A DNA stretch of 35,752 bases. Source: Nitrospirota bacterium. GTDB lineage: Bacteria > Nitrospirota > Thermodesulfovibrionia > Thermodesulfovibrionales > UBA6898. The stretch's first letter is position 1. Every line of letters begins with the position of its first letter. The DNA is taken from NCBI GenBank assembly GCA_021811105.1, contig JAJZPM010000040.1, positions 1 through 35,752 of the forward strand, given 5' to 3'. The notes under the pieces were generated by a model. That model did not search any database. It was not told where the DNA came from and saw only the letters and a program-made list of their open reading frames with translations. This document shows positions 22,913 to 32,875 of this stretch, piece after piece. The position numbers were made by a program, and so were the translations under genes.

Positions 22913-25900
22913 ATGAGCGGAAGAGAAATCTGCAGTCTCGAATACCTGATCGGCACGCTCGCTACCGCATATAAGGGTGTCATCTCCTCGCTTGTGGCCG
23001 GGGATTTCTGCATCCTCGACAGCGATGGCGCCGCCACTCTTAAGGGGACTATCCTCGCGATGCCCGAAGGAGATTACCACGCGGTGCTCAAGCACGAGGG
23101 CATCGAACTCGCCCGTGCGGAGATGCGGCGGGGCCTATTCGAGTTGAAGGCGGAGAGCAAGGTGGTGAGGGAATCCGCCAATCTCCAGATAGACATCGTG
23201 CAGAAAGGGCGGCATATCGGGACCTTTCTCCTCAGGAAAGAGAAGGGCGACAATCTCTTCATTTCCGCGCTCGAACTCTCGGAGGAAGTGAAGGGACTGC
23301 AATTCGGGGCCCTAAGCGGTCGTCTGCGCCAGAAGCCCGGCCTTTTGAAAAAGGGCGAGCATATCATCTCGAAGATACTTTCGACCAAGAAAGACTGGGG
23401 GAAGTTTTCGGAGGAGTTACGGAGTTTTTCAAATGACCTTTTCTGGTATGACAGGGATTCCTATTATGCATGGGCCGAAGCGCTTATGCGGTTCGCCTTT
23501 ATGGCCGCTGAAAAGTCAGGACCAACAGAGAAGGAAAAAACTCTCGAAAATGTCTTTTCGCCGATCGCCCTTGCCCTCGAGAAGGAGGGTGACCCCGAGC
23601 GGCTCCACGGGCTGACGAGGGACTGGCTGGACCGGGCGGGCCGTTCGCAGCTGGATCTGTCGGTCCGCTTCCGGAGGACGATCGGGACCATCGCCGAAAT
23701 TCGCAGGAGATTCCCCGACTTGGATGTCAGCGCCGCCATCGGGGCGGTCCTTCTTTCTCTGGAGAAGAAGATACGAGGAATGCAGGCAATCCCGCGGCCT
23801 GTTTTTGAAATTCTCGGCAGATACATTGCGGCCTCTGATCTCGCCCGCCTTGAGCGATACGGCAAGGCGCGGACAGAAGGCCCGGGACGTATCGTGAGCG
23901 ACGCCTTTGCATCGGCCTCTGCAGGAGATTACGACGCAGTCTTCGGAAGGCTCCGGGATATCGATCCGGTCATTCTCGACGATACTGAAATGGTGCGGAC
24001 CTTTTTCGATTTTTTCCGCGGCCATGCGGAGACGGGTATTTCCGAATGTTTTGCCGAGGCGTTCTCGGAAATAGTTTCTGTCTTCAGTGCCCTGCCGGAA
24101 TCCGCTTATAAGCACGCTGTATCGTATACATCCGGGGCGATGAGAAGACTGCTCGGGATGGGAATGACCGGCGAGTGTAAAAGGCTGCTGACACTTATCG
24201 AAGAGGGAACGCTGGAGGGGGAGGACATAGTCCTGGACCCTGAAGTGGCCGCTGCGGTGATGGGCAGTGGAGATCGGGAACTGGTCCTCCAGTACAAGGA
24301 GAATCTTAAAAGGTACCTCATCCCCCCGCCCGGAATAAGGGGTTTCTCGGGCGATACGTGGTCGGAGATCGCCGATCCGCTTCATCTCGAAAGGCTTTCG
24401 CGGTTTCTCAGGATCGTCGCTTGCGACAGTGAAGGCCTTCGCGACATCCTCGTCCGCCTCATCTGCAACCTTTATATCAGCGGGGTCTTTATCCCCGATG
24501 ACAGGCTTTTCCAGCGGGAAGTATCGGCGTACCTGAACTCGGCGCGCATGGACCGCGATTTTCTCCTGCACCTTATGCTGCTTCGCAGGCTTCCGGTTTT
24601 CTTCAACGAGGTCGGGGCGACCGGAAACATCAGGGAGTATTCGACCGAAATCGACTCATGGGGAAACGATCCGGTGCTTTATTTCCTGAGAAAGCAGGTG
24701 CATGTCAATGCGAGCAACTACAATGTACCCCTCATTGAAAAAATAATGAGGTCATGGGTAGCCGGCGTTCCCGAACCGCTGAAGGGTGCGGTCCCGGAGG
24801 AAGTGTTGTCGCGGCTCGATCCGGGGTTGCTTGAAAAATATTGTTCGGCCGCGGTCCCGCTTTTGGAATCACTCGGGATACTCGACGGCCGCGAGTTGCA
24901 TTTCGAGAAGATCGTTCCGATCACTGAGGAGACGCTCCGCAGTGCAATCCGGGAAGTCCCCATGCCGGACGAGCTGGGGTCGAAGTTTTTCCTGCTTCTG
25001 AGGATATACCAGGGCGTCGTGAAAAAATATTCGCGAGGGGGCCGGGAACAGGGCGGTCAGGAAGCGGGTGCGATGACAGGTTATATAGGGAAACTGGAGG
25101 ACCTGAAGACGACTGTCGTTTCCCCGGAAATGACGCGTGCCGAAGAGTCGTTTTATTTCAAAAGGCATATCGCCTTCGGGATTCCGTCGGTCATGGGATC
25201 GTATCATGAGCCAAAATTCGACGCGGTGGGGGAGGCGCTTGGACTGGAAGAGCGCATCAGGGTCCTCTTTGAATCGCTTGTTGCCGAGGTCGAAAAAAAG
25301 GGAGAGACGTTCTCGGGAAAGGATGTCCGGGAATGGATCGGATATCTCGGCTCCGGCGCGGGTCTCTTCGGCTTTCACGATCTCCGCAACCTGCAGGTCG
25401 ACGAAATTGTCGCAGTCCTGCAGACAAACGCGCTTCGTCTCTCTCAAGTCATAGACCTGCTCAGGATATGGCAGAAGGAACTGACGTGGATGGTGGAATT
25501 TTTTCACCGGACGTTTCACGACCCCCTTGTTTCGGTCCTTGGGAGTTTTCCCGGGGACTCTTTGCCAGACCATCTTCTGCGGCTGCAATCGAAGGACCCC
25601 GAGTTTGTATACAAGGCGGCCGACCTTCTCATCAGGGAGATGATGGCCGACGTGGCCGGCTTTCTTGAGCTCGACCGGTTCCTCAACGCTCTTATTTCCA
25701 CTTTTCGTATGCGCGTGTCGCACGGAGATGATATTCAGAGCGTTCCTTCCGGACGACAGAGAAAGAAGAAGGGCTATTATCTTTTCGATGACCTTACGGA
25801 CAGAGACGCGATGGAGTTGTCTCCGCTGATCGGCGGCAAGGCAAAAAATCTCGTCTATCTGCGCAACCGCCGTATGAGCGTTCCGGCCGGCGCCGTCTTT

Positions 25901-27271
25901 ACGGCCGGCCCGACGTTGCGCTACGACGAATATACCGGGAGCGAAGCATTCGATGCAGCACTGAAAAATGCGGTAGAGAGGATCGGGGAGAAGACCGGGA
26001 CAGTGTTCGGAGGCGACAAAAAGCCCCTCTTTCTGTCGGTACGGAGCGGGTCGTATATTTCGATGCCGGGCATACTCTCGTCGGTCCTCTACTGCGGCAT
26101 GAACGACGAGACGCTCCGCGCCTTTATCGAAAGCGAAGGGGACCGATGGCTCGGGTGGGATTCGATGAGGAGGTTCATAGAGCACTACGGGACAGTCGTA
26201 TTCGGACTCGATATGGCTTTCTTTGAAGGCATCGTCGCCAAGGTGGCAAAAGGCAGGGTCGAACTGAGGCGGCGGGAAGTGGCCGCCGATCTGATGGAGG
26301 CGATAGTGAGGGGCTACCGCGGCGCACTGACCGGGAGGGGACTCTTCATTCCCGACGATGTGTACACGCAATTGAAGGAGTCTGTGAAGTCCGTCTACGC
26401 TTCCTGGTATTCGGAGAAGTCCCTGCGATTCAGGGAGGCGATGGAGATCTCGGAATTTTGGGGCACTTCGGTCACGCTGATGCAGATGGTTTACGGAAAT
26501 GCGGAGGGGTGCGGCGCCTCTGTTTTTTTCACACGGAGCCCCTTTACGCTCAAGCGGGGGGTGTATGGGGATACGAGGGAGCATGCGACCGGCGGCGACC
26601 TCGTCTCCGGCAAACTCATCAACAGGCCGCTATCCAGGGGGCAGGGACCGAGGGAAAAGGAGTGTCTTGAGACAATGGACCCTGAACTGTTTGCACTGCA
26701 TGAGGAGGCAGCTTCCCAAATCGAAGACGCGGCGGGAGGCCTTCCTCAGGAAGTGGAAGTTACCTATACGAAAACGCCTGAAGGGAAACGGGAGATCCAC
26801 GTGCTCCAGACAAGGCGGATGGAATTTCACAGGGGGTTTATGAAAAGGTTCTCGGATGTATGCCGCATGCAGTCGAATATTATCGGCCGGGGCGCAGGAG
26901 TACACGGCGGCGCACTGAGCGGGATCGCCACCCTCTCGACGGCAAAGGAACATATCGCAGAGTTAAGGGCATCGTACGGCATGCCGGTGATCCTGATCAG
27001 GCAGATGGCGAGTACCGACGACGTGTCGCTGATGCCGCTGATAGACGGCATCGTGACCGTCGGCGGCGGGGTCGCCTCGCATGCTTCGGTCCTTGCCCGG
27101 ATGTTCGATCTCACTGCGGTGGTCGGCTGCGAAGGGATGGAGATCGGAACCGACGAAAAGGGCGGAGCGTACGCGCGGTTGGGCGCACATGCCATCACCG
27201 ACGGCTCAGAAATAAGTATCGACGGCTCGACAGGGATTATTTACCTGGGCGTCTGTCCTGACCTCGAATGA
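22913..27271 (+). CDS. Giant PPDK-like dikinase with large unknown N-terminal region
   Basis: A 1452-residue protein. ATG 22913 is chosen over TTG 22886 inside ctaB; the ribosome binding site is weak, so coupling to ctaB is likely. Residues from about 965 resemble the nucleotide-binding half of pyruvate phosphate dikinase: IGGKAKNLVYLRNRRMSVPAG near 974, LSVRSGSYISMPGILSSVL, DSMRRFIEHYGTVVFG, QMVYGNAEGCGASVFFTRSP and LPQEVEVTYTKTPEG ... VLQTRRM. The phosphohistidine swivel domain follows with ILIRQMASTDDVSLMPLID and GGGVASHASVLAR, where His1390 is the likely phosphorylated residue. The protein ends soon after, so the C-terminal PEP/pyruvate barrel of PPDK is missing. The first 960 or so residues are unrecognised: a beta-rich start of about 150 residues, then mostly helical sequence. 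It may transfer a phosphate from ATP to an unknown acceptor, as rifampin or glucan dikinases do. No membrane helix is seen. Confidence 0.85.
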   Translation: MSGREICSLEYLIGTLATAYKGVISSLVAGDFCILDSDGAATLKGTILAMPEGDYHAVLKHEGIELARAEMRRGLFELKAESKVVRESANLQIDIVQKGRHIGTFLLRKEKGDNLFISALELSEEVKGLQFGALSGRLRQKPGLLKKGEHIISKILSTKKDWGKFSEELRSFSNDLFWYDRDSYYAWAEALMRFAFMAAEKSGPTEKEKTLENVFSPIALALEKEGDPERLHGLTRDWLDRAGRSQLDLSVRFRRTIGTIAEIRRRFPDLDVSAAIGAVLLSLEKKIRGMQAIPRPVFEILGRYIAASDLARLERYGKARTEGPGRIVSDAFASASAGDYDAVFGRLRDIDPVILDDTEMVRTFFDFFRGHAETGISECFAEAFSEIVSVFSALPESAYKHAVSYTSGAMRRLLGMGMTGECKRLLTLIEEGTLEGEDIVLDPEVAAAVMGSGDRELVLQYKENLKRYLIPPPGIRGFSGDTWSEIADPLHLERLSRFLRIVACDSEGLRDILVRLICNLYISGVFIPDDRLFQREVSAYLNSARMDRDFLLHLMLLRRLPVFFNEVGATGNIREYSTEIDSWGNDPVLYFLRKQVHVNASNYNVPLIEKIMRSWVAGVPEPLKGAVPEEVLSRLDPGLLEKYCSAAVPLLESLGILDGRELHFEKIVPITEETLRSAIREVPMPDELGSKFFLLLRIYQGVVKKYSRGGREQGGQEAGAMTGYIGKLEDLKTTVVSPEMTRAEESFYFKRHIAFGIPSVMGSYHEPKFDAVGEALGLEERIRVLFESLVAEVEKKGETFSGKDVREWIGYLGSGAGLFGFHDLRNLQVDEIVAVLQTNALRLSQVIDLLRIWQKELTWMVEFFHRTFHDPLVSVLGSFPGDSLPDHLLRLQSKDPEFVYKAADLLIREMMADVAGFLELDRFLNALISTFRMRVSHGDDIQSVPSGRQRKKKGYYLFDDLTDRDAMELSPLIGGKAKNLVYLRNRRMSVPAGAVFTAGPTLRYDEYTGSEAFDAALKNAVERIGEKTGTVFGGDKKPLFLSVRSGSYISMPGILSSVLYCGMNDETLRAFIESEGDRWLGWDSMRRFIEHYGTVVFGLDMAFFEGIVAKVAKGRVELRRREVAADLMEAIVRGYRGALTGRGLFIPDDVYTQLKESVKSVYASWYSEKSLRFREAMEISEFWGTSVTLMQMVYGNAEGCGASVFFTRSPFTLKRGVYGDTREHATGGDLVSGKLINRPLSRGQGPREKECLETMDPELFALHEEAASQIEDAAGGLPQEVEVTYTKTPEGKREIHVLQTRRMEFHRGFMKRFSDVCRMQSNIIGRGAGVHGGALSGIATLSTAKEHIAELRASYGMPVILIRQMASTDDVSLMPLIDGIVTVGGGVASHASVLARMFDLTAVVGCEGMEIGTDEKGGAYARLGAHAITDGSEISIDGSTGIIYLGVCPDLE

Positions 27272-27315
27272 CGGTGCCCCAGCCCGCTTTCCGCCGGCCG
27301 TTGTCGACACTATGT

Positions 27316-28002
27316 TCAGCTTTCAGGCGGCCCTTCCCCCTTGCCCGTGCCTGCTTCCGCTACGGTCGCTAAGTGAGACCCGGCATAAAGCATCCTCGCC
27401 TCATATATCTCCCCGAGGGCCTGTACGACTCTTTTCACATAGTCGGGATCGCCACCGACATAGTCGTTCAGCGCGTCTGCGAGCCTTCCCCGTTTCATGA
27501 GATACTTTTGCAGTACATAGGCGCCGGAGGCGAGATTGCTCCGGATCAGATAAAGGTCCCGCCTTGACTGCAGGATCTTCCTGTCTTTGAGTTCCGATAG
27601 CCATACGGCGGGCCTGATTCCCATAAGGCCCAGGGCCTCCCTTTCGCTCTTGATATTCGGATTGAAATTCGATTCCACCTTGCATATAGCAAGGAGGAGG
27701 TCGGAATTCGGATTTCCCGATGCCGCATCATAGATGCTTGAGAGGATCTCGTCCGGCATTTCCGAATTTCTCTTCATCCACTGCAGGACGGCACCCTTCA
27801 TTCCCTGAAGCGAAAGACTGTTCGTCGAAACACGGCGTTCGGAAGAGATGGGTGCGGCCTCGCCTTGCACCGCAAGTCCGGTCGTGTAAGACCTGATTAG
27901 CAAAAGACCGGCGAACACCACAAAGAATAGAATCGCTGCCCTCATGAATAACAGGCGTCGGTATTCGACGACCGCGTATCCTCTTATCTTTTCTTTGAAC
28001 AT
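27316..28002 (-). CDS. Membrane-anchored lytic transglycosylase-like protein
   Basis: A 228-residue protein. A membrane helix at about 19-40 (LLFMRAAILFFVVFAGLLLI) follows a basic N-terminus, so the domain is outside the membrane with an N-terminal anchor. Residues about 95-200 form an SLT/goose-lysozyme-like domain: DLLLAICKVESNFNPNIKSE holds the likely catalytic Glu (VES), followed by ALGLMGIRPAVW (the GLMQI-type segment), NLASGAYVLQKYL and ALNDYVGGDPDYVKRV (the AYN-G-type segment). It would cleave peptidoglycan glycan strands. The usual Gln of GLMQ is Gly here, so activity should be tested. GAGGAGG precedes the ATG, and it converges with the dikinase gene. Confidence 0.85.
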   Translation of the reverse strand: MFKEKIRGYAVVEYRRLLFMRAAILFFVVFAGLLLIRSYTTGLAVQGEAAPISSERRVSTNSLSLQGMKGAVLQWMKRNSEMPDEILSSIYDAASGNPNSDLLLAICKVESNFNPNIKSEREALGLMGIRPAVWLSELKDRKILQSRRDLYLIRSNLASGAYVLQKYLMKRGRLADALNDYVGGDPDYVKRVVQALGEIYEARMLYAGSHLATVAEAGTGKGEGPPES

Positions 28003-28156
28003 AATTGCCTCCTCTGTTTTTCCGGCGGGTGCACCGGGACTGTGATGCCCAGGGGCATGACCGCTGAAACGTTAAGAAGAAGTCTGTTGCTGCCGATGTA
28101 TGGCGAACTTCGAATTGAAAATCTTCGAAGGGATTGTTCCGGATTAACTTACTTTC

Positions 28157-28185
28157 TTTTTAGCATCAAAAAAGGACCTTGTCAA
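28157..28185 (-). promoter_or_regulatory. Sigma70-like promoter for the transglycosylase gene
   Basis: On the minus strand TTGACA (28185-28180) and TAAAAA (28162-28157) are 17 bases apart, about 155 bases upstream of the ATG. The remainder of the gap 28003-28328 holds no gene that I can support. Confidence 0.5.
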
Positions 28186-28208
28186 CCGATTTTTTTTTGA
28201 GATAAAGC

Positions 28209-28250
28209 AAAAAAGTTAGATTCCGGCATGCCGAAAGACGCCATAGAATC
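28209..28250 (-). terminator. Weak possible terminator after the lipoprotein gene
   Basis: On the minus strand GATTC (28250-28246) pairs with GAATC (28223-28219). An inner CGGCATGCCG palindrome lies between them, and a T-rich run follows after four bases. The stem is short, so this is tentative. Confidence 0.35.
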
Positions 28251-28328
28251 GGCAGATTATTATTCTGATTCACGTAGACGCAAGCATAACCTCAGGTGCG
28301 GTAATGAAAAATGTTTGAACTGACTCCC

Positions 28329-28679
28329 TCATTTTTCCTCGTTCTCGACGATGACGATCAGCTGTTTGTCGCCTATCGAAAACGCTGCTTCAACTTTTCC
28401 TTTTACTGTAATCTCAGTGTTCTCCCTGGGTAAGGGCCTTTTTGTGATTACCGTTATTTCGCCTGTCTTGTCTTTCACGACGAAATATTGCATAAAGATG
28501 AGCCCAGTGGCTTCCGTGACTTTTCCCGATACCGTAACGGTTTTCCCGCTATAGTCCCGAGGGTTCTTCAGGATCTTTTCTATCGGCGTGGCGAACATGC
28601 CGGCGCAGCCCGCCAGGATGCCGCCTGCCAGAAAAACACACACCACTATTTTCCAGAATTGTTTTGCACTGTAATACAC
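28329..28679 (-). CDS. OB-fold lipoprotein
   Basis: A 116-residue protein. GTG 28679 is used, with GGAGG 8-12 bases upstream. Residues 8-25 form a lipoprotein signal with lipobox LAGC (Cys24), so the mature protein is a lipid-anchored envelope protein; the residue after the Cys is Ala, which would favour the outer membrane in enterobacteria. The mature part, from about 35, is a small OB-fold like those of tRNA-binding or BOF-type proteins: ILKNPRDYSGKTVTVSGKVTEATGLIFMQYFVVKDKTGEITVITKRPLP ... TEITVKGKVEAAFSIGDKQLIVIVE. The ligand is unknown. It is divergent from the formate dehydrogenase operon across a 171-base intergenic region. Confidence 0.8.
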   Translation of the reverse strand: MYYSAKQFWKIVVCVFLAGGILAGCAGMFATPIEKILKNPRDYSGKTVTVSGKVTEATGLIFMQYFVVKDKTGEITVITKRPLPRENTEITVKGKVEAAFSIGDKQLIVIVENEEK

Positions 28680-28783
28680 AACGCAACCTCCTTCGCTTTC
28701 TCACACTTTACCACAGGGTGGAAGAGAAAGGGAGGTGGGTGATGTAGAAACCGCGCCTTAACCGGTGACAGCCGCGATGTTCC

Positions 28784-28811
28784 TTGACATCTCCCCTGTT
28801 CGGGATATGAT
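28784..28811 (+). promoter_or_regulatory. Strong sigma70 promoter for formate dehydrogenase
   Basis: A perfect TTGACA (28784-28789) and near-perfect TATGAT (28806-28811) are spaced by 16 bases, about 40 bases before the FDH start. The leader ends with the strong ribosome binding site AAAGGAGG (about 28835-28842). Strength at this level suggests high, possibly constitutive, expression. Confidence 0.8.
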
Positions 28812-28850
28812 GAGAACATAGAGACATTTCTGCAAAGGAGGTAACATTCC

Positions 28851-31800
28851 ATGAAAGTCGACCGGAGGCAATTCATCAAGATATCTGCCGGCGCTGTCGG
28901 GACGGCGGTGATCGCGGAAGCAGAGGCCTTTGGAGCCGACACCGGCCACATTCAGGAGGAGGCGCAGAAGGTCCCGATCAAGACCGGAAGGCAGGTGCCG
29001 AGCGTCTGTCCCTATTGCGCGGTGGGCTGCGGACAGATCGTAACAGTGGATGATCATGGAAAGATCATCGACATACAGGGCAATCCCGACTCCCCCATCA
29101 GCCAGGGCACCCTATGTCCGAAAGGCGCGGCCACCTACCAACTCGTCAATAACGACCTTCGCATAACAAAGGTCAGATACCGCGCCCCTGGCAGCGATCA
29201 TTGGGAGGACAAGTCGCTCGACTGGGCCATGGACCGCGTCGCTGAACTCACAAGAAAAACACGCGACGCGAATTTTCATGAGTTCCAGGACATGCCCGAC
29301 GGAAAGGGCGGCACGGTCAAAAAGCGCGTGATGAATACTTATGCGATCGCGTCGCTCGGCGGAGCCACGATGAACAACGAATGGAATTATGCCCATCAGA
29401 AGCTCTTCCACGCCCTCGGAGTGGTATACCTCGAAAACCAGGCCCGGATATGACACTCCTCTACGGTCCCCGGTCTGGGGGTCTCCTTCGGCAGAGGAGG
29501 TTCGACTACGTTCCCGCGCGACCTCGTCCATTCCGACGCGGTCATGATCATGGGCTCAAACATGGCGGAGTGCCATCCGGTCGCCTTCCGCTGGCCGCTT
29601 AAGGCCAAGACCGACCATGGCGCAGTGCTGATGCATGTCGATCCGCGCTTTACGCGCACGTCGGCCCTGTGCGATATCCACGTGCCGATCCGCGCGGGCA
29701 CGGACATCTTGTTTCTGGGCGCAATCATCAACCACGTGATCACTAGCAGGCGCTGGAACACGGACCCCTTCTTTAAAGAGTACGTGGTCAACTATACGAA
29801 CGCGGCCACGCTCGTAAATCCCGACTTCAAGGACACGGAAGACCTGAACGGCATCTACTCCGGACTCTCGTCTGACGGCAAGGCCTACGCGAATGAGAGC
29901 TGGTCCTACCAGCGCGGCCCCAAGCCGACGCCCGCTGTTACTGAAGCGAAAACGTTTACTGATCTTCTCTTGGAGCGCGTTCCCGGAAGGCCCAAGACCG
30001 ATCCCACGCTCAAGAATCCGCATACGGTGTTCCAGATCATCAGGAAGCACTACCATAGATACACGCCCGAAATGGTCGAGAAGGTCTGCGGCTGTCCGAA
30101 AAAGAAGTTCCTCAAGGTAGCCGAGACGCTTCTCAATAATTCCGGCAGGGACAAGACCTCGAACATCACCTACGCCGTGGGCTGGACCCAGCACACCGTC
30201 GGCGTCCAGATCATCCGCACCGCGGCGATGCTTCAGGCCCTGCTCGGAAACATCGGAAGGCCGGGCGGCGGCGTGCTGGCGCTCCGCGGCCACGCCACGA
30301 TCCAGGGCTCCACGGACATCGCGACGCTCTACCAGTCTCTGCCGGGCTATCTCAATATGCCTGACGCGAGAAAAAACACCGAAACGTTCAAGGATTACAT
30401 CCTCACCGAGGCCGTGCCGCTCTCGACGAGCTACTGGGGAAACTTCCCCAAGTTCGCCGTGTCCTACTTCAAGGCCCAGTATGGCGACGCGGCAACGAAG
30501 GAGAACGATTACGGCTACGACTACCATCCCAAGATCACCGCAGACCACTCCCATCTTCCGATGTTCGTGCATATGTCGGAAGGCCAGATCAAAGGCTTCT
30601 TCGTCATGGGCCAGAACCCGGGCGTGGGCGGCCAGAACGCGCGCTTCCAGCGAAAGGCGCTCGCGAAGCTCGACTGGATGGTCGTGCGCGACTTCTATGA
30701 AACCGAGACCTCGGCCTTCTGGAAAAATTCGCCTGAGATCAGGTCCGGCGAGTTGAAGTCCGCGGACATCAAGACCGAAGTGTTCTTCCTGCCCGCCGCG
30801 GCCGTCGCTGAAATGGAAGGCACCTTCACCAATACGCAACGCCTGATTCAGCAGCACGAAAAATCCACAGACCCCCCCGGTGATGCGCGGAGCGACCTCT
30901 GGTTCACCTACCATCTGGGCAAGCGGCTCCGGAAGCTGTACGCGAGTTCGACGAAGGACCACGACTGGGCGATCAAGAACCTGTACTGGAATTACGAGCC
31001 CGAGCCTTCGGAAGTGGCGGACTACCGGATCAAGGACGAGCCCTCGGCGTACAAGGTGTTGAAGGAGATCAACGGCTACACGTGGGAAGACAAGAAGCCG
31101 CTGCCCACGTTCGCTAACCTGAAGGAGGACGGCTCTACGGTATCCGGCGCCTGGATCTACACCGGCGTCATCTCCGAGGAAGGCGTGAACAACGCGCGGC
31201 GCCGCCGGGGAGACAACTGGATCTCGCCGAACTGGGGGTTCGCCTGGCCGGCGAACCGCCACATCATGTACAATCGCGCGTCTGCCGACCTTGCGGGCAA
31301 GCCCTGGTCCAAGAAGAAGAAGCTGGTGTACTGGGACCCCAAGGCCGGCACATGGGTCGCGCCTTCCGGAGACGGCATCGACTTTCTGCCCACGAAAGCG
31401 CCCGGCTCGCGCGGCAAGGACAACGGCATCGGCTTCGACTGGCTTAGCGGAAATGATCCCTTCATCATGCGGCCCGACGGCAAGTCCTGGCTCTTCGCGC
31501 CCTTCGGCATCGTGGACGGCCCCATGCCCGCGCACTACGAGCCCTATGAATCGCCTGTGGCGAACCTGGTCTACAGGCAGCAGGCGAACCCGGTTGCAAA
31601 GACCTGGTTCATTGAAGGCAACCCCTATCATAAGGTCGCCGATCCCAGGTACCCGATCGTGATCTCGACCTACCGGGTGACCGAGCATCACCTCTCCGGA
31701 ACGATGAGCCGCTGGCTGCCCTGGCTCGCGGAACTGATGCCCGAACTCTTCTGTGAAATCTCGCCCGAGCTGGCCGCGGAAAAGGGCATCAAGAACGCAG

Positions 31801-32057
31801 ACTACATGACGATCGAGACGGCCCGCGGCGAGATCCAGGCCCGGGCGCTCGTGACACGGCGCATGCAGCCCTTCACGATCAACGGAAAAACGGTGCACGA
31901 AGTCGGCCTGCCCTGGCACTGGGGCTGGCAGGCGCGAGCGGAAGGCGACGTGGTGAACAACCTGAGCGTGCTCGTGGCTGACCCGAACGTGACGATCCAC
32001 GAAGGCAAGGTCTTTACCTGCAACGTCCGCGCAGGCAAGAGAGGAGGTGCTGCATAA
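28851..32057 (+). CDS. fdnG: Formate dehydrogenase alpha subunit, selenocysteine (FdnG/FdhA type)
   Basis: One 1068-residue protein, read through an in-frame TGA at 29451-29453 as selenocysteine 201. It oxidises formate to CO2 at a bis-pyranopterin molybdenum or tungsten centre in the periplasm. A twin-arginine signal (DRRQFIK, residues 4-10) directs folded export. The [4Fe-4S] motif C-P-Y-C-x3-C with a distal LCPKG Cys lies at about 53-86. Before the TGA comes NQARI and after it H-S-S-T-V-P-G-L-G-V-S-F-G-R-G, the family context of the active-site Sec. Downstream come MGSNMAECHP, the molybdopterin-binding NIGRPGGGVLALRGHATIQGSTD-type region, QNPGVGGQNARFQR, and a C-terminal MoCo domain (EHHLSGTMSRW ... 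LPWHWGW). A stop at this codon would leave two useless halves. The beta subunit starts on the last base. Confidence 0.96.
29451..29486 (+). promoter_or_regulatory. UGA selenocysteine codon and bacterial SECIS hairpin
   Basis: The TGA at 29451-29453 is followed by a hairpin with stem CCCC/GGGG (29468-29471 with 29477-29480), extended by wobble pairs, and the loop GGTCT (29472-29476). The E. coli fdhF SECIS has the same GGUCU apical loop, with 18 bases between UGA and the loop; here the distance is also 18. SelB recognises such loops, so the host should encode selA, selB and selC elsewhere. Confidence 0.9.
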
Positions 32058-32875
32058 TGGCAAAGGGAATGTTCGTCGACACCTCGATCTGCACGGGTTG
32101 CAAGGCCTGCCAGGTGGCATGCAAGGAATGGAACAGCCTCCCGGGCGATCCGGCGCACTTTAGAAGAGTGCCCGACCGGCCTTACCGCGTTGCGTTCAAC
32201 TTCACGGGGGACTCCTACGACAACACGGTCAAGCTCTCGGCAACGGACTGGCGTCACGTGCGCTTCATCGAGCAGTTCAACGAGAGCAGATCAGAGGCGC
32301 GCTGGCTCTTTTCGAGCGATTCGTGCAAACACTGCAATGACGCGGGCTGTTTGAACGCATGCCCGGTCAAGGCCATCGTCAGGACCGACATGGGCAACGT
32401 CTTTGTGCAGCAGGACGTCTGCATAGGCTGCAAATACTGCATCCCTGCCTGCCCGTACGGCGTCATCTCCTTCAGCGAGAAAACGGGTACGGTCCATAAA
32501 TGCACGCTCTGTAACGACCGCATCCACAACGGGCTGGGCACGGCCTGCGCCAAGGCCTGCCCCACGGGCTCAATATCCTTCGGCGAGGTCGCAGACCTCA
32601 GGAAAAAGGCTGACGCCCGGCTTGCCCGGCTTAAGGGACTGGGGTTTGAAAAGGCGAACATCTACGGCTATAACGAGGCAGGCGGTCTGAACGTCTTCTA
32701 TCTCTTTATGGACAGACCATCGGTTTACGGCCAGCCGGAAGCTCCGGTAGTGCCGCAGCAGCGGCTGATGTCCTCCACCGCCGTTACCGTTGCCTCCGCG
32801 GTAGTAGTTGCGGCCGCCGCCATGATAAGTTTCCGCGAACGGGGTGAAAAGAAAAAGGAGGAGGTGAAGCTATGA
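32057..32875 (+). CDS. fdnH: Formate dehydrogenase beta (iron-sulfur) subunit
   Basis: A 272-residue electron-transfer subunit with four [4Fe-4S] cysteine clusters: CTGCKACQVACKEW near residue 12, CKHCNDAGCLNACPVKA, CIGCKYCIPACPYGV, and CTLCNDRIHNGLGTACAKACPTGS. It passes electrons from the alpha subunit to the membrane subunit. It has no own signal peptide and is probably carried through the Tat system with alpha. A C-terminal helix (TAVTVASAVVVAAAAMISF) anchors it, as in FdnH. ATG 32057 overlaps the alpha stop by one base (TAATG), and its stop overlaps the gamma start as ATGA. Confidence 0.95.
   Translation: MAKGMFVDTSICTGCKACQVACKEWNSLPGDPAHFRRVPDRPYRVAFNFTGDSYDNTVKLSATDWRHVRFIEQFNESRSEARWLFSSDSCKHCNDAGCLNACPVKAIVRTDMGNVFVQQDVCIGCKYCIPACPYGVISFSEKTGTVHKCTLCNDRIHNGLGTACAKACPTGSISFGEVADLRKKADARLARLKGLGFEKANIYGYNEAGGLNVFYLFMDRPSVYGQPEAPVVPQQRLMSSTAVTVASAVVVAAAAMISFRERGEKKKEEVKL

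Noticed and set aside
24869..26584. A 571-codon minus-strand open frame inside the dikinase gene
   Set aside because: Antisense shadow of a real coding frame; the composition (Arg/His/Pro-rich) is typical of such artefacts.
28851..29453. A separate short FDH-like gene ending at the TGA 29451-29453, with a second gene starting at 29544
   Set aside because: The frame continues without a gap, the TGA lies at the known active-site Sec position, and a SECIS hairpin follows, so it is one gene.
29556..32120. An 854-codon open frame on the minus strand opposite the FDH alpha gene
   Set aside because: It is a mirror of GC-biased codon use in fdnG; the product has no recognisable domain and no ribosome binding site, and the plus-strand protein is unmistakable.
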